Below are positions 24,598 to 32,088 of a stretch of 64,000 nt of DNA, in pieces. The position numbers were made by a program, and so were the translations under genes. Source of the DNA: an uncultured Clostridium sp. (GTDB lineage: Bacteria; Bacillota; Clostridia; Lachnospirales; Lachnospiraceae); the NCBI GenBank assembly GCA_900542035.1, contig UQMJ01000003.1:1-64000 (forward strand), given 5' to 3'. The notes below the pieces were generated by a model, which was given only the letters and a program-made list of their open reading frames with translations, was not told the DNA's origin and made no database searches. Within the stretch, counting starts at the first letter, position 1. Each line of letters begins with the position of its first letter.

Positions 24598-25374
24598 TTA
24601 TTTTTCTCCTTCCTTCATCCATTCCAGACACAAATCCAGCCAGTGGGCAATGTGAGCATCTGGGTGCAGGTTTTCCTCTTCTGATTCTACCTCAGCCGTG
24701 GCCAAGCTCATTCCATGAAGTCCCCTATGAAACATATGGTATTCACACCGTACACCATCCATGGTCAGCTTTTGGGCAAACAGAAGGGAATTAGCTGCAG
24801 AAACTTTCTCATCCGTCTGGGTATTCCATAAAAATACTGGTGCTGTCTTTGACAAATCTCTTTCTTCCAGAGAAAACAATGTCCTAAAATTCTCATCTCC
24901 GCCGGTTAGACGGCGGACGGAACCTGGATGCCCGTACTGTCCCATCGAAATAACCGGATAACCTAAAATCAGCCCATCAGGACGATTAAACATCTGCTCT
25001 TCTTTTGTGAAAACAGAATCCTCATTCCAAAGAACTCCCAGGCTAGCAGCTAGATGTCCCCCTGCCGAAAAACCTGCCAACCAAATTTTATGGCACCGTT
25101 CTTTCCAATATGGATCCTTTCGAAGCCAACGAACACACCAAGCCAGTTCTTTTAACGGCCTAGTTCCATGAACTAGCTTTTCTAGACAGTAATTCAGCAC
25201 TGCTGCCTGGTATCCGTTTTCCAGGAAAGCCTCTGCTACCGGCTTTCCTTCCCTAGGAGATAAAAAGCTATATCCGCCTCCAGGACAAATAAGTACCAAT
25301 TCTTTCTTTGCACCTTCCTGTTCCGGATAAATATCCAAGTTTCCCCCATAGGGAGTTTGAATCGTTTTTATCAC
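24598..25374 (-). CDS. Alpha/beta hydrolase, acetyl-esterase-like
   Basis: A 258-aa cytoplasmic alpha/beta hydrolase. The triad can be placed as Ser in LAGFSAGGHLAAS, Asp in WNTQTDEKVSAANS and His in HRGLHGMSLA; the oxyanion loop is ICPGGGYSFLSPREG. This fits acetyl-xylan/carbohydrate esterases. I start it at the GTG at 25374 (VIKTIQTPYGG), with GGAGG 7 nt upstream. The ATG at 25431 lies upstream of an intergenic hairpin and lacks such a site. Because it precedes the PL22 lyase by 1 bp, I infer it removes acetyl groups from imported oligogalacturonides. Confidence 0.85.
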   Translation of the reverse strand: MIKTIQTPYGGNLDIYPEQEGAKKELVLICPGGGYSFLSPREGKPVAEAFLENGYQAAVLNYCLEKLVHGTRPLKELAWCVRWLRKDPYWKERCHKIWLAGFSAGGHLAASLGVLWNEDSVFTKEEQMFNRPDGLILGYPVISMGQYGHPGSVRRLTGGDENFRTLFSLEERDLSKTAPVFLWNTQTDEKVSAANSLLFAQKLTMDGVRCEYHMFHRGLHGMSLATAEVESEEENLHPDAHIAHWLDLCLEWMKEGEK

Positions 25375-25389
25375 GTTTTTTCCTCCACA

Positions 25390-25417
25390 AAAGGGGTGCA
25401 TCAATCCGCACCCCTTT
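25390..25417 (-). terminator. Intercistronic hairpin, partial terminator
   Basis: AAAGGGGTGC and GCACCCCTTT form a 10-bp perfect stem with an 8-nt loop between dctM and the esterase. The T run that follows on the minus strand is only TTTT including stem bases. It probably tunes or processes the operon transcript rather than ending it. Confidence 0.6.
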
Positions 25418-25437
25418 CTCTCTTCTTTCACATATAT

Positions 25438-26727
25438 TTAGCCAAACATGGCTGGAACAAATAAACTAATTGCCGGAACAAAGGTAACCAGCAGCAATGT
25501 AATAATCATGCAAATATAGAATGGCAGTGTTGCCTTTACTACCTTTTCCATAGGAATCTTTGCCACCGCAGATCCAATAAATAGTACAGATCCTACTGGA
25601 GGCGTCAGAAGTCCGATACCACAGTTTAAGATTACAATAATACCAAACTGAATCGGGTCAATACCGATGGATTCTGCAATTGGAAGCAAAATAGGGGTTG
25701 CAATCAGGATAATTGGAGACATATCCATGATGCATCCTAATGCCAGCAGAATTGCATTCAGTAAAAGAGCAATCAGAATCGGGTTGTCTGTCAGACCAAT
25801 AATTGCCTTTGCTGCCATATCCGGCACATGAAGACGGGTCAGGCAGAAACCAAAAATACTGGAAGTTGCAATCAGAATTAAAACAATTGATAAAGTATCT
25901 ACACAATCGCCTAATACTCTCCAGACGCCTTTCCAGTCCAGACCTTTGTAAATAAATACGCTGACTAATAAACTATAAATAACAGCAATTGCAGCAGATT
26001 CCGTTGCAGTAAATACACCGCATACAACGCCTACTACAACAATCAGAATAGCTGCCAAAGCCCAGAAAGAAATGATCAGCTGCTTTAATAAGTTCTTAAC
26101 GCTGAATTTTTCACCCTTTGGATAATTTCTCTTTACAGAAATAATGTAAGATCCAATCATCAAGGAAAGCGCCAGTACTGCGCCTGGTACATAACCTGCC
26201 AGGAATAAACTTCCTACGGAAATGCCGCCAGCTGTAGTTGCATAAATAACCATGTTATGGCTTGGCGGAACCAGAAGACCCTCACAGGAAGAGGTAATGG
26301 TAACCGCTGTAGAGAAGTCGTCGTCATATCCCTGGTCTACCATCATGGGAATCAGAAGAGAGCCCAGAGAAGCAGTATCTGCTGCTGCAGATCCGGAAAT
26401 ACCGCCGAAGAAATAAGAAGCAACGATGTTTACCATCGCCATACCGCCTCGCATCCAGCCTACGCAGGCATTTGCCAGAGCAATCAGCTTTTCAGAAATA
26501 CCGCCGCTGCCCATCAGACATCCCATTGTAATGAAGAATGGTACTGCCATTAAGCTGAAAGAGTTAATGCCCTTTACCATCTGCTGGCAAATTGTCGTCA
26601 AGGGAAGACCCTGGGACAACAGGCACAAAATAGAAGAAAGGGCAACTGCGTATGCAATTGGGAAACGCAGGAAGATCATAACAAAGAAGCTTCCTAACAA
26701 AATCAAAATTGCCATGCTCTCGCTCAT
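25438..26727 (-). CDS. TRAP transporter large permease (DctM)
   Basis: A 429-aa inner-membrane protein with about 12 hydrophobic segments, typical for DctM. Seen are IFLRFPIAYAVALSS, GGISGSAAADTASLGSLLIPMM (the conserved helix hairpin), VPPSHNMVIYATTAG, and FGIIVILNCGIGLLTPPVGSVLF near the C-terminus. It uses the sodium gradient to drive uptake with DctQ and the binding protein. It overlaps the dctQ stop by 1 bp (TAATG). Confidence 0.95.
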   Translation of the reverse strand: MSESMAILILLGSFFVMIFLRFPIAYAVALSSILCLLSQGLPLTTICQQMVKGINSFSLMAVPFFITMGCLMGSGGISEKLIALANACVGWMRGGMAMVNIVASYFFGGISGSAAADTASLGSLLIPMMVDQGYDDDFSTAVTITSSCEGLLVPPSHNMVIYATTAGGISVGSLFLAGYVPGAVLALSLMIGSYIISVKRNYPKGEKFSVKNLLKQLIISFWALAAILIVVVGVVCGVFTATESAAIAVIYSLLVSVFIYKGLDWKGVWRVLGDCVDTLSIVLILIATSSIFGFCLTRLHVPDMAAKAIIGLTDNPILIALLLNAILLALGCIMDMSPIILIATPILLPIAESIGIDPIQFGIIVILNCGIGLLTPPVGSVLFIGSAVAKIPMEKVVKATLPFYICMIITLLLVTFVPAISLFVPAMFG

Positions 26728-27248
26728 TACTTGTCCTCCTTTAAGACTAAACTTTTCACGTGGTTGTAAAGAGACTCTATCTCAAATACTAACATTGCCA
26801 CGCCAGCTAACGGAACTGGGAAATACATCCAGAACTTAGAAAGCCATGGAATACTTGTGTAGAATCCTTTTGCACCAAGACCAGTCGCATAGCTCCAGCC
26901 TACTACAATCATAACCAGAGCCAGGGCCAGCACTGCTAAGTCTGCTAAAATATCCAGGCTCAAAACCAGCTTTTTCGGCAGGTATCTGTCAAACGCTGTC
27001 ATACGGATATGAGCGCCTCTTCTGATTGCAAGAGCAGCTGAAAGTACTGCCATATAGGACATAAATGTTAATACCACTTCTTCACTCCAGGATGGATCCG
27101 GAATAAATGGAATATAACGGCCAGCAACTGCCACACTGGTAATGACAATATCCAGAATCAGAAGAATTTTACAAATAAATAGTACAAATTTGTATGTCAA
27201 GTCATATGCTGGCTTTATTTTATCAATTTTTTCAAAAATTGTCGGCAT
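26727..27248 (-). CDS. TRAP transporter small permease (DctQ)
   Basis: A 173-aa protein with four membrane segments (near residues 19-40, 53-75, 95-120 and 133-155). The conserved SWSEEVVLTFMSYMAVLSAALAIRRGAHIRM block is typical of DctQ. The start is the ATG at 27248 with AAAGGGG upstream; the longer frame to 27383 passes through the terminator hairpin and is rejected. It is encoded between dctP and dctM. Confidence 0.93.
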   Translation of the reverse strand: MPTIFEKIDKIKPAYDLTYKFVLFICKILLILDIVITSVAVAGRYIPFIPDPSWSEEVVLTFMSYMAVLSAALAIRRGAHIRMTAFDRYLPKKLVLSLDILADLAVLALALVMIVVGWSYATGLGAKGFYTSIPWLSKFWMYFPVPLAGVAMLVFEIESLYNHVKSLVLKEDK

Positions 27249-27269
27249 ACCGTTTCCCCTTTCAAAAAA

Positions 27270-27301
27270 CGGGTACAGAAACTTCTTTTTTTCTGTACCC
27301 G
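27270..27301 (-). terminator. Attenuating terminator between dctP and dctQ
   Basis: CGGGTACAGAAA (27270-27281) and TTTCTGTACCCG (27290-27301) form a 12-bp perfect stem followed by TTTTTT on the minus strand. Partial readthrough would give more binding protein than permease, a common arrangement in binding-protein-dependent systems. Confidence 0.85.
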
Positions 27302-27315
27302 CATCCAACCATCTC

Positions 27316-28464
27316 TTATTTGTCGCAATCAAGAATCTGCTGATACAGATCTTCCTGGCCCTTAATAGCGTTTGCAACAACATCCTTCACAGCATCCTGC
27401 CATGGAGTCTTGTCCTCAACTTCTACTACGTTAACACCAGAAGTCTTTAACTCTTCCAGAACTTTCTTCTCTTCGCTCTCAGACAGTTCTGCGTTGAAAT
27501 CTGCTGCGTATTTAGCAGCTTCTACTACGCAAGCCTGCTGTGCTTCGGTCAGTTTGTTCCATGCATCTTCTGTAATTACAATCTCAATCAGACCTAACTG
27601 ATGGCCATCCAGAATCAGGTTTGGAGCAACCTCTGGGAATGCGTTGGACTTATAGTTTGCGATTGGCTGCTCTGCACCGTCTACAACGCCGGCCTGCAGT
27701 GCGGAATATAATTCTGTAAATGCGATTACTGTTGCGCTTGCGCCAAAGCTTTCTACAGTACCTACCATTACAGGGTCAGAAGAAACGCGAAGTTTCAGTC
27801 CCTTTAAGTCTTCCAGGCTTGCAACTGGATCAGCAGTAAAGAAGTGACGGAAACCTTCTTCGCCGTAGGTTAAGCCCTTAATGCCAAGGCCTAAGTCTTC
27901 AGTCTCAGATAAGAACTGGGCTGCTACATCGCTCTTTGCAAAATTCCAGAAATGCTCACGGCTGGAGAAAACATATGGAAGGGCGAGTAATCCTGCCTTT
28001 GTTGCACCGTAATTAGTTAAAGAAGATACGGACAGACGTGCCATATCAACAGTGCCGCTGTGTCCTACCATTGCATCCAGGATGTCTCCCTCTGCACCTA
28101 AAACGCCGCTTGCCTGAAGATCTACTTTAATAGAACCGCCAGAAAGCTCTTCTACCTTCTCTTTAAATGCAGTATCAGTCTGTCCAACGATTGTATCCAA
28201 TGGGTTTACCTCTGCATATACTAAAGTTACCTCTGGATCACCGGAAGCATCTGGTACATTTGCAGCTTCTTTCTCTGTCTCAGTTTCCTTCTCAGCCTCC
28301 GTGTCCTTTGCTGCTTCTGTTTCCTCAGCCTTGGTCTCAGCCGGAGCCTCTGTTGCAGCTGGAGCAGCAGTAGTTGCAGTCTCTGGGGACTTTAATCCAC
28401 AGCCAGCCATGGATCCAGCTACCATTGCTGTACAAAGCAGTGCAGATAACCATCTTTTTTTCAT
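27316..28464 (-). CDS. TRAP transporter substrate-binding lipoprotein (DctP family)
   Basis: A 382-aa lipoprotein. Signal peptide MKKRWLSALLCTAMVAGSMAGC with lipobox SMAGC, then a 45-residue Ala/Thr/Glu/Lys-rich low-complexity linker, then a DctP domain from about residue 75. The domain contains GGSIKVDLQASGVLGAEGDI, the GLKLRVSSDPVMVGTVESFGA segment with the conserved Arg that contacts carboxylates, and TELYSALQAGVVDGAEQP. This and the neighbouring PL22 gene suggest a uronate or oligogalacturonide ligand. AAGGAGG lies upstream of the ATG. It is the first gene of the operon. Confidence 0.95.
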   Translation of the reverse strand: MKKRWLSALLCTAMVAGSMAGCGLKSPETATTAAPAATEAPAETKAEETEAAKDTEAEKETETEKEAANVPDASGDPEVTLVYAEVNPLDTIVGQTDTAFKEKVEELSGGSIKVDLQASGVLGAEGDILDAMVGHSGTVDMARLSVSSLTNYGATKAGLLALPYVFSSREHFWNFAKSDVAAQFLSETEDLGLGIKGLTYGEEGFRHFFTADPVASLEDLKGLKLRVSSDPVMVGTVESFGASATVIAFTELYSALQAGVVDGAEQPIANYKSNAFPEVAPNLILDGHQLGLIEIVITEDAWNKLTEAQQACVVEAAKYAADFNAELSESEEKKVLEELKTSGVNVVEVEDKTPWQDAVKDVVANAIKGQEDLYQQILDCDK

Positions 28465-28526
28465 ATCTTGTTTCCTCCTTTTTTACGCGTTTTTAATAAT
28501 TTTTTCATTTTCTTAACGCTGTCTTA

Positions 28527-28555
28527 ATTATAGACGTTTCCAAAATGATTTTAAA
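28527..28555 (-). promoter_or_regulatory. Promoter of the TRAP/lyase operon with a possible cre site
   Basis: TTTAAA (28550-28555) and TATAAT (28527-28532) on the minus strand with a 17-bp spacer. Overlapping the -10, TTGGAAACGTCTATA (28529-28543 in reverse) matches the CcpA-site consensus WTGNAANCGNWNNCW at all but two positions, so catabolite repression is plausible. Confidence 0.55.
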
Positions 28556-28593
28556 CCGTAATTTTTTGTGAATGATAGTATTTTTTTGGCTAC

Positions 28594-28614
28594 TTGCACG
28601 ACTTTTTTGTGCAA
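28594..28614 (-). promoter_or_regulatory. Inverted repeat upstream of the TRAP operon promoter
   Basis: TTGCAC-9 nt-GTGCAA, centred about 50 bp upstream of the -35. The placement suits binding by an AraC-type activator such as the response regulator encoded next door. No second copy was found in the window. Confidence 0.45.
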
Positions 28615-28621
28615 AAAGAAC

Positions 28622-28644
28622 AAGAGCCCCCAAAAGGAGCTCTT
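28622..28644 (-). terminator. Terminator of the two-component genes
   Basis: On the minus strand AAGAGCTCC and GGGGCTCTT flank a short T-rich loop and are followed by GTTCTTTTTG. It overlaps the response-regulator stop codon. Confidence 0.75.
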
Positions 28645-29443
28645 ATTCTTCCCGAAAAATTGACGTTCTGTATTCTGTGGGGCTCATGCCGGTAATTCTG
28701 CGGAACACTTTTGTAAAGTAATTGGAATCCCCATACCCCACTGCCTTTCCTACGTCTTTTACGTTTACCGTAGGCTGCTGAAGCTGCTTCTTGGCCTCCT
28801 CCACCCGATACTCGGTCAGATAGGTCGTAAAGTTTTTCTGGAAACACTGCTTAAACAGCTTGCTGAAATACGTTTCCGAATAATTCAGGGCCTTTGCCGC
28901 ATCCTGCATGGAAATATCGTACTGGTAATTTGCCTCAATATATTCCTCCATCAACTGGGCCACTTTATTCTGCCGCCCGTCGTTCAGATCCCCGTTTTCC
29001 TCCAGACCATCCTGCCAGGATTCCTCCTCATAATGAAGATCCTCTTTTCTTTCTTCCTGTCCGTTCCTGGTTTCTGCAATCCGCAGGGCTTCCTCCATTA
29101 CCAAAAGCAGCTCATGCTCATTAAACGGCTTTAGCAGATAGTCCAGAGCCCGCACAGTAATGGCCTTTTTCGCATACGAAAATTCGTCAAATGCAGTCAG
29201 AAAAATGATGCAGCACTCCTTGTCCTGGTTCCGGATCTGCTCTGCTGCCTGGATTCCGCTGATTCCTGGCATTTCGATATCCAGAATGGCTATCTGGAAT
29301 TTTTCCTTTTCATATAATTCCAGCACCTGCCGTCCATTTTCTGCCTCAAACAATCTGCACCGGTCTCCCAGATTTTTAAGCAGCGTCTTTTTTAACACTG
29401 CCCTCTCGATTGCCTCATCATCTGCAATTAATACTGAAACCAT
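28643..29443 (-). CDS. Response regulator, YesN type (receiver plus AraC HTH)
   Basis: A 266-aa protein. The N-terminal receiver has the acidic pair in LIADDEAIERAVLKK, the phospho-acceptor Asp in IAILDIEMPGISGIQ, the Thr/Lys switch residues FLTAFDEF and LLKPFNEHEL. After a Gln/Glu-rich linker a C-terminal AraC-family double helix-turn-helix follows (DISMQDAAKALNYSETYFSKLF... DVGKAVGYGDSNYFTKVFRRITGMSPTEYR). The start at 29443 has AAAGGAG 5 nt upstream. It begins 16 bp after the sensor kinase and most likely activates the TRAP/lyase operon immediately downstream. Confidence 0.95.
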   Translation of the reverse strand: MVSVLIADDEAIERAVLKKTLLKNLGDRCRLFEAENGRQVLELYEKEKFQIAILDIEMPGISGIQAAEQIRNQDKECCIIFLTAFDEFSYAKKAITVRALDYLLKPFNEHELLLVMEEALRIAETRNGQEERKEDLHYEEESWQDGLEENGDLNDGRQNKVAQLMEEYIEANYQYDISMQDAAKALNYSETYFSKLFKQCFQKNFTTYLTEYRVEEAKKQLQQPTVNVKDVGKAVGYGDSNYFTKVFRRITGMSPTEYRTSIFREE

Positions 29444-29459
29444 GTCTTCTCCTTTCCCA

Positions 29460-30956
29460 CTACCACATTTTGGGTTCTTCATCCTGCGGAATTACCATCT
29501 GTATGACTGTGCCGCGGCCTTCTGTACTATAGATTTGCACGTTTCCACGCTGGTACATATTGTGAATCCTTTTGGAAATATTTCCCAGTCCGATTCCTAC
29601 TTTGGCCGTTTTTCCTCCTTTTAGTCCATCCTGCAGCTCCCTCAGTCTCTGGCTGTCCATTCCCAGCCCATTGTCTGCCACAGAGATAACAACCTGGTTT
29701 TCCCGTTCCCAGGCCCTGACGATAATCCTTCCTCCGGCTTCCTTTTTGGAAAGTCCATGGATAATGGCGTTTTCCACAATGGGCTGCATGGTAAAAGCCG
29801 GAATCCGGATGCGCCCTGCGTCTGTCCGGATATCGGTCTCATAAGCAACCCTGCTTCCAAACCGCATTTTCTGGATATAAATATAATTCTGCACCACATC
29901 CAGCTCCTGCTTTAGCGCCACGATCTGTTCCGACGTCTTTAAATTATAGCGGAACAGGCTGCTCATGCTGGTAATCATTTTTTCTGTGGTTTCTGCTTCT
30001 TCTAACTTCGCCATACACGCAATCATACTCAGGGTATTAAACAAAAAATGGGGATTGATCTGGCTTTTTAACAGCTCCATTCTGGCGGCCTCCAGTCGCT
30101 TCTCCGTCTCGATCCGTTCTACTTCTTCCCGATGAAGGCGGCTGGACATCTCGTTTTTCTCCTGAAGGGTGTGGATGTGTTCCTCCATGGCGTGCTTCAT
30201 CCGGTTAAAATTCCGAACCAGCTGTCCCATCTCATCCTGATTTTTAATTTCTACATCTTCTTCTGAAAAATCTCCGGACTCAATGCGGGCAGAGCTTTTG
30301 GAAAGCTTCAAAACCGGATCTACCATTGTGTCAGAGAGCACTTTTGTCAGCCATAAAATCGCTCCCAGCATGATGCCGGAAACAATCAGAAGTCCATACG
30401 GAAGGGCCGAAAAACGGCCTGCCTTTTCCTGATAGCTGACATTTCCCTGATTTAACGTCTCCTGAATCAGGCGGTTTCCGTACAGCACCAGATAATCCTG
30501 TATATCGTAAATCCAGTACAGCCGTTCCACATAATCCGGATCTGAGGTTCCCATGGAAACCAGCTGATCCCTGAGGATGCTGTAAGTTTCATAGGCGTTT
30601 TTAATAGACCAGGTTCTGGCATACCGGCGGCTTCCAATGGTCTGGTACGAATACGGAAGGGCCAGAACGCTTTTCTTTGTTTCCTGGATCGCTTTTTCAT
30701 AAGCGTGTCTGCTCTCTCCAGTGCCTTCCCGCATCATGGTCTGAAAAGCATCCCGTTCTCCTTCCATCGCTTCCAGAAAGGCGCCGCACCTGGCATTATC
30801 ATTTAATATGTCGCTGAATCCGTCGATTGAAAATTCCACCAATTTGAAATTAAAGAAAGAAGAAACTACCAGTACCACTGTCACAATGCTGGCAAAGGCC
30901 AGTAGTTTTTGCTGCAGGGAAATCGAATACCAGATTTTTTTAACCAGTTTACACAT
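29460..30956 (-). CDS. Sensor histidine kinase, YesM/LytS type
   Basis: A 498-aa membrane kinase. A first membrane segment (about residues 12-36) and a second (about 190-210) enclose an extracellular sensing domain of about 150 residues without a recognised fold. A HAMP domain follows (VLKLSKSSARIESGDF...), then a coiled coil, the His-kinase motif with phospho-acceptor His in SQINPHFLFNTLSMIA and an ATPase domain (PIVENAIIHGLSKKEAGG, VADNGLGMD, GIGLGNISKRI). I start it at the ATG at 30956, with GAGGTG upstream. Such kinases with AraC-type regulators usually control sugar or polysaccharide uptake genes in Firmicutes. Confidence 0.94.
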   Translation of the reverse strand: MCKLVKKIWYSISLQQKLLAFASIVTVVLVVSSFFNFKLVEFSIDGFSDILNDNARCGAFLEAMEGERDAFQTMMREGTGESRHAYEKAIQETKKSVLALPYSYQTIGSRRYARTWSIKNAYETYSILRDQLVSMGTSDPDYVERLYWIYDIQDYLVLYGNRLIQETLNQGNVSYQEKAGRFSALPYGLLIVSGIMLGAILWLTKVLSDTMVDPVLKLSKSSARIESGDFSEEDVEIKNQDEMGQLVRNFNRMKHAMEEHIHTLQEKNEMSSRLHREEVERIETEKRLEAARMELLKSQINPHFLFNTLSMIACMAKLEEAETTEKMITSMSSLFRYNLKTSEQIVALKQELDVVQNYIYIQKMRFGSRVAYETDIRTDAGRIRIPAFTMQPIVENAIIHGLSKKEAGGRIIVRAWERENQVVISVADNGLGMDSQRLRELQDGLKGGKTAKVGIGLGNISKRIHNMYQRGNVQIYSTEGRGTVIQMVIPQDEEPKMW

Positions 30957-30999
30957 ACAGCACCTCAAAAATAGTAATAAAACCAATTCTTTCTGTGTT

Positions 31000-31029
31000 A
31001 TTATAGCCCCAAATCCATCCGGATGGCAA
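31000..31029 (-). promoter_or_regulatory. Promoter of the sensor kinase gene with a palindrome
   Basis: TTGCCA (31024-31029) and TATAAT (31000-31005) on the minus strand, 18-bp spacer. The perfect 12-bp palindrome CCATCCGGATGG (31015-31026) overlaps the -35 and the spacer and could be an operator. Confidence 0.6.
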
Positions 31030-31039
31030 GATCGAAAAA

Positions 31040-31069
31040 ACGCCTTCCGGCTTTGATGCGGGAAGGCGT
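31040..31069 (-). terminator. Terminator of the SDR gene
   Basis: ACGCCTTCC/GGAAGGCGT, a 9-bp perfect stem, followed by TTTTTTCG on the minus strand. Confidence 0.85.
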
Positions 31070-31096
31070 CTGCTTTTTCTGATGCTTTATGAAATT

Positions 31097-31942
31097 TTAT
31101 ACTCCTGAGTAAGCGGAAAAACCGCCGTCAATCGGGATTACCGTTCCGGTAATAAAGCTGGCTGCCTCATTATTTAACAGGAATAAGGCTGCTCCGTCTA
31201 ATTCGCTGACCTCGCCAAAACGATCCATTGGGGTTGCCGCCAGAATCTTTGCAGTTCTTGCGGTAGGGGTTCCGTCCTCGTTAAAGAGCAGTCTTTCGTT
31301 CTGCTTGGTTACGAAAAATCCAGGCGCAATGGCATTGACACGGATTCCCACCTTAGAAAAATGAACGGCCAGCCACTGGGTAAAGTTGCTCACTGCCGCT
31401 TTCGCGCCGCTGTAAGCCGGAATCTTGGTCAGAGGGGTGTATGCGTTCATGGAGGAAATGTTTAAAATATTGCAGCCCTCTCTGCCAATCATGTCTTTTG
31501 CAAATACCTGGCTGGGAAGCAGGGTTCCGATAAAGTTTAAGTTAAATACAAACTCTACGCCCTTCTGGTCCAGATCAAAGAACGATACCGTATCTCCTTC
31601 GATGTCGCCGATTTCAAAATATTCTTTTGTAGTATTGGCTCTGGCGTTGTTGCCGCCTGCTCCGTTGACCAGAATGTCGCATGGGCCAAAGTCTTTTAAA
31701 ATTTCTGCATGAACCTCTTCCAGGCTTTCTTTTTCTAATACATTGCACTTGTAGCCCTTTGCAGTGAAGCCGTCTGCGGTAATGGCGTCTGCCTGGGCCT
31801 GGGCGGCCTCCAGGTTTAAATCAAGAAGCGCAACCTTTGCTCCTGCTTTTGCCAGTGTGTGCGCCAGAGAACCGCAGATTACTCCGCCTGCCCCTGTAAT
31901 TACCAATACTTTTCCAGTTAAGTCTGTGCCAAATACTCCCAT
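31097..31942 (-). CDS. SDR oxidoreductase, UxuB-like (fructuronate/tagaturonate reductase type)
   Basis: A 281-aa short-chain dehydrogenase. The N-terminal nucleotide motif is VITGAGGVICGSLAHTLA, the NAG-type motif ILVNGAGGNN, the catalytic Ser in ILNISSMNAYTPL and the Tyr-x3-Lys in PAYSGAKAAV; VNAIAPGFFVTKQNERLLF follows. The long segment between NGAGGNN and the catalytic Ser and the overall length resemble the SDR-type D-mannonate oxidoreductase of Bacillus (UxuB/YjmF). Next to a PL22 lyase, reduction of a keto-uronate is likely, though KduD-like activity on 2-keto-3-deoxy sugar acids is an alternative. The start at 31942 has AAGGGAG upstream. Confidence 0.85.
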   Translation of the reverse strand: MGVFGTDLTGKVLVITGAGGVICGSLAHTLAKAGAKVALLDLNLEAAQAQADAITADGFTAKGYKCNVLEKESLEEVHAEILKDFGPCDILVNGAGGNNARANTTKEYFEIGDIEGDTVSFFDLDQKGVEFVFNLNFIGTLLPSQVFAKDMIGREGCNILNISSMNAYTPLTKIPAYSGAKAAVSNFTQWLAVHFSKVGIRVNAIAPGFFVTKQNERLLFNEDGTPTARTAKILAATPMDRFGEVSELDGAALFLLNNEAASFITGTVIPIDGGFSAYSGV

Positions 31943-31982
31943 TGTCGTTCTCCCTTCGCTTGTTTCGTTCTTATTGATGCCT

Positions 31983-31988
31983 ATTATA
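31983..31988 (-). promoter_or_regulatory. -10 element of the SDR gene
   Basis: TATAAT on the minus strand about 40 nt upstream of the start. No good -35 stands at 17 bp (ATAGTA), suggesting activator dependence, possibly on the divergent AraC regulator. Confidence 0.45.
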
Positions 31989-32031
31989 ACAGGAATCCGT
32001 CTGAATACTATAGGGAACCTTGTGATATACA

Positions 32032-32060
32032 TTGCAAAAGTTGCGGTTCCCCTGTATAAT
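32032..32060 (+). promoter_or_regulatory. Promoter of the AraC gene
   Basis: TTGCAA (32032-32037) and TATAAT (32055-32060), 17-bp spacer, 28 nt before the start codon. Confidence 0.75.
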
Positions 32061-32088
32061 AAAAACACAATCAGAACCAGGAGGCCTT

